This document shows positions 61,568-64,000 of a stretch of DNA of 64,000 nucleotides, piece by piece. The stretch lies in contig NZ_BOMW01000064.1 in the NCBI RefSeq assembly GCF_016862395.1, positions 1-64,000 on the forward strand, in the 5' to 3' direction. The translations under genes and the position numbers were made by a program. This DNA comes from Actinoplanes siamensis. GTDB taxonomy: Bacteria; Actinomycetota; Actinomycetes; Mycobacteriales; Micromonosporaceae. The notes under the pieces were generated by a model, which did no database searches, was not told the origin of the DNA, and saw only the letters and a list, made by a program, of their open reading frames with translations. Every line of letters begins with the position of its first letter. The stretch's first letter is position 1.

Positions 61568-63907
61568 ATGCCCTCACACCACCGACGTCACGGCCGGCTA
61601 TCGCGCCGCCGTATCGCCGCTGTGACCACCGGTCTCATCGGCGCCACAATGCTGCCCGGTCAGGTGGCCTCCGCCGCCGACACGCAGACAGCCACGGTCA
61701 CCGCGACCCAGGCCTTCGTCCAGGCCGACGAGGGCGAGCTGGCGACCGTCACCCTCGTTCTGGGTACCAGCGACAACAAGCCTCTGGCTCGTCCGGCCGC
61801 ACTGACGTACCGGACGGGAACCGGCACGGCCACCGCCGGCAGCGACTACACGACCACGGCCGGCACGGTCACCTTCGCCGCTGACAGCACTCCCGGGGCT
61901 CACCGGACGATCCGTATCCCGGTCCGCCGCGACCGCGGCGCCGAGACCGCCGAGACGATCCCCGTCGCCCTCGGCGCCGGCACGACCGGCGTCACCGCCG
62001 GTGCCGCCCCGACGGTGATCATCAACGCCAACGGCCTGCCCTACCTCGACCGGCGGCTCAGCACCGAGCGGCGGGTCGCGGACCTGCTGAACCGGATGAG
62101 CCCGGAGGACAAGATCGGCCAGATGACCCAGGCCGAACGCGCCGCGGTCACCGACGACACCGCCAAGGTCGCCGCGTGGCGGCTCGGCTCGGTGCTCTCC
62201 GGCGGCGGCTCCGTGCCGTCCCCGAACACCCCGGCCGCCTGGGTGAACATGGTCAACACGTTCCAGCGGGCGGCGCTGTCCACTCCACTGCAGATTCCGA
62301 TCATCTACGGCGTCGACGCCGTCCACGGCCACGGCAACGTCTACGGCGCCACCGTCTTCCCGCAGAACATCGGCCTGGGCGCCAGCCGCGACCCGAAACT
62401 CGTCGAGCAGGTCTATCACGCCACCGCCGCCGAGGTCCGTGCCACCGGTGTCCCGTGGGACTTCGCCCCCTGCGTCTGCGTCACTCGCGACGAACGCTGG
62501 GGCCGGTCCTACGAATCCTTCGGCGAAGACCCGAAGCTGGTCACCCGGATGACCACCGCGGTCACCGGGCTGCAGGGCCGCCGCGGCGCGCAGCTGGCCG
62601 ACCCGGACCGCGTCCTCGCGACGATCAAGCACTACGCCGGCGACGGCAACACCAGCTACGGCACCGGCGACAGCGGCTATCCCATCGACCAAGGTGTCAC
62701 CACCATCAGCCGTACCGATTTCGCCCGCTCCATCCTCCCGCCGTACGTCGCCGGCGTGCACGCCGGCGCGGGCAGCGTGATGCCGTCGTTCTCCAGCATC
62801 GACTGGACCGAGGACGGGGTCGGCAACCCGATCAAGATGCACGCCAACAAGGAATTGGTCACCGGCACCTTGAAGGGCAAGCTCGGCTTCGGGGGGTTCG
62901 TGATCACCGATTGGGAAGGCATCCACCAGATCCCCGACCCGGCCGCGACCGGCGACACGCCTCTGCCGACCGCTGGGCAGGTGCGTACCGCCGTCAACGC
63001 CGGCATCGACATGTTCATGGAACCGAACACCGCCGAGCGCTTCGAAACCCTGCTCAAGGCCGAGGTAACGGCCGGGCGGGTCAGCCTGACCCGGATCAAC
63101 GACGCCGTGTCCAGGATCCTGACCAGCAAGTTCCAGCTCGGCCTGTTCGACAAGCCGTTCGCGACGACCGACCACATCGACCGGGTCGGCAGCACCGCGC
63201 ACCGGGCGCTGGCCCGCGAGGCCGTCGCCAAGTCACAGGTGCTGCTGAAGAACACCGGCAACCTGCTACCGCTGCGCTCGAACGCGAAGATCTACGTGAC
63301 CGGCCGCAACGCCGACAACATCGGCAACCAAGCCGGCGGCTGGACCCTCGACTGGCAGGGCCGCTCCGGCGACACCATCCCCGGCACCACCATCCTCGAC
63401 GGCATCCGCCAGGACGCCCCGCACGCCCAGATCACCTACAGCGCCGACGCCTCCGCACCCATCGGCAAGAACGACATCGGCATCGTCGTGGTGGGGGAGA
63501 CCCCGTACGCCGAAGGCTACGGCGACGTCGGCGGCCCCGCCTGGCCGTGGGGCACCGACGCGCAGAAGGAGAGCAAGTCGCTCACCCTGCAGCCGGCCGA
63601 CAAAGCCGCGATCGACAAAGTCTGCGACGCCGTCACCAAATGTGTGGTCCTGGTCGTCTCCGGCCGCCCGCAGATCATCACCGACCAGCTCGGCAAGATC
63701 GACGCCCTGGTCGCCTCCTGGCTGCCCGGCAGCGAAGGCGCCGGCGTCGCCGACACCCTGTTCGGCAGGCGCCCGTTCACCGGCAAGCTGCCGGTGACCT
63801 GGCCGGCCACCACGCAGCAGGTACCCATCGACATCGGTGACCGCCACTACCAGCCGCTCTACCCGTACGACTGGGGACTGCGCACCGGCACCAACCGCGA
63901 TCACTGA
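61568..63907 (+). CDS. Secreted GH3 beta-glucosidase with N-terminal Calx-beta domain
   Basis: 779 residues. The N-terminus (MPSHHRRHGRLSRRRIAAVT, ending VASAAD) is a Tat/Sec-type signal. Residues ~40-150 form a Calx-beta domain (DEGELATVTLVLG, GTATAGSDYTTTAGTVTFAA). The GH3 barrel follows: IIYGVDAVHGHGNVYGATVF, RDERWGRSYESFGED, IKHYAGDGNTSYG and the nucleophile Asp448 in GFVITDWEG. The C-terminal GH3 sandwich has AVAKSQVLLKNTGNLLPLRS and GVADTLFGRRPFTGKLPVTW. It hydrolyses beta-glucosidic bonds outside the cell. The start has GAGAGGA upstream. A single gene, unrelated to the biosynthetic modules. Confidence 0.94.
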   Translation: MPSHHRRHGRLSRRRIAAVTTGLIGATMLPGQVASAADTQTATVTATQAFVQADEGELATVTLVLGTSDNKPLARPAALTYRTGTGTATAGSDYTTTAGTVTFAADSTPGAHRTIRIPVRRDRGAETAETIPVALGAGTTGVTAGAAPTVIINANGLPYLDRRLSTERRVADLLNRMSPEDKIGQMTQAERAAVTDDTAKVAAWRLGSVLSGGGSVPSPNTPAAWVNMVNTFQRAALSTPLQIPIIYGVDAVHGHGNVYGATVFPQNIGLGASRDPKLVEQVYHATAAEVRATGVPWDFAPCVCVTRDERWGRSYESFGEDPKLVTRMTTAVTGLQGRRGAQLADPDRVLATIKHYAGDGNTSYGTGDSGYPIDQGVTTISRTDFARSILPPYVAGVHAGAGSVMPSFSSIDWTEDGVGNPIKMHANKELVTGTLKGKLGFGGFVITDWEGIHQIPDPAATGDTPLPTAGQVRTAVNAGIDMFMEPNTAERFETLLKAEVTAGRVSLTRINDAVSRILTSKFQLGLFDKPFATTDHIDRVGSTAHRALAREAVAKSQVLLKNTGNLLPLRSNAKIYVTGRNADNIGNQAGGWTLDWQGRSGDTIPGTTILDGIRQDAPHAQITYSADASAPIGKNDIGIVVVGETPYAEGYGDVGGPAWPWGTDAQKESKSLTLQPADKAAIDKVCDAVTKCVVLVVSGRPQIITDQLGKIDALVASWLPGSEGAGVADTLFGRRPFTGKLPVTWPATTQQVPIDIGDRHYQPLYPYDWGLRTGTNRDH

Positions 63908-64000
63908 TCACCGGCCCCTCGGCACCACCACGCGACCGAACGTCCGACACCGCAGCGCGACCACCACAGCATCCGCATCCAGGCAACGGCACCGCACGAC

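Noticed and set aside
1-64000. CRISPR array
   Set aside because: No regularly spaced direct repeats of 25-40 nt were found; the only tandem repeat is the two-copy 69-bp unit at 13531.

Overview
The window is high-GC DNA with GTG/TTG starts, dense ATGA/GTGA stop-start overlaps, TipAS and MmyB-type regulators and an enediyne synthase. This points to a filamentous actinomycete, most likely of the Micromonosporaceae type. The genus is inference; no rRNA or tRNA gene was found. The window looks like an accessory, specialised-metabolism region in which at least three biosynthetic modules sit side by side, separated by regulators, exporters and decayed transposase pieces.

Module A (1-14.1 kb, plus strand) is an enediyne core cassette that continues off the left edge. 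It holds two DUF1702 (UnbL-type) proteins, a secreted FG-GAP/ASPIC protein (UnbV), a membrane protein (UnbU), the iterative enediyne PKS (KS-AT-ACP-KR-DH-PPTase), its hot-dog thioesterase, a flavin reductase, a cytochrome P450 and an SCP2-like protein. Nearly all are translationally coupled. MerR and AraC regulators (minus strand) close it.

From 16 to 26.8 kb lie a CopC-like/His-rich membrane protein pair, an LLM flavin monooxygenase preceded by a coupled 64-residue Tat-signal ORF, an EAL-domain gene remnant, two coupled paralogous membrane c-di-GMP enzymes (GGDEF and GGDEF-EAL), an MFS exporter and a GT1 glycosyltransferase.

Module B (27.7-35.1 kb, plus strand) is a compact bisindole-type operon: an L-tryptophan-oxidase-like flavoenzyme (VioA/StaO/RebO family), a chromopyrrolate/imine-dimer synthase (VioB/StaD/RebD family), an O-methyltransferase and an MFS exporter. 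The later indolocarbazole oxidases (StaP/StaC type) are absent. An ISAs1-type transposase scrap, a LysR/MFS divergent pair with a striking paired operator, and a DhbE/EntE adenylation-domain scrap follow.

Module C (38.2-53.9 kb) is the least familiar part. It has a free-standing ACP, a 206-aa ferredoxin-fold-like protein, a 298-aa protein I cannot place, a 4-oxalocrotonate-type tautomerase, a divergent AfsA-type hot-dog protein, a HAD phosphatase, a methyltransferase, and a SAM-supply set (MetK, PfkB kinase, MTHFR). These are followed by an MFS exporter, a type II thioesterase, a KAS III, an NADP-binding oxidoreductase and an acyltransferase 3. Three MmyB-type XRE regulators lie in or next to it, and similar GGTG/CACC palindromes lie upstream of the ACP, thioesterase and KAS III genes. 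ACP, KAS III, AfsA-like protein, phosphatase and reductase together suggest a small acyl-derived (butenolide/furan-like) product, possibly O/N/C-methylated. This is a hypothesis.

The right end (54-64 kb) holds IS5- and IS21-type transposase relics, then a dCache chemoreceptor, a stand-alone TipAS domain, two hypothetical proteins and a secreted GH3 beta-glucosidase with a Calx-beta domain.
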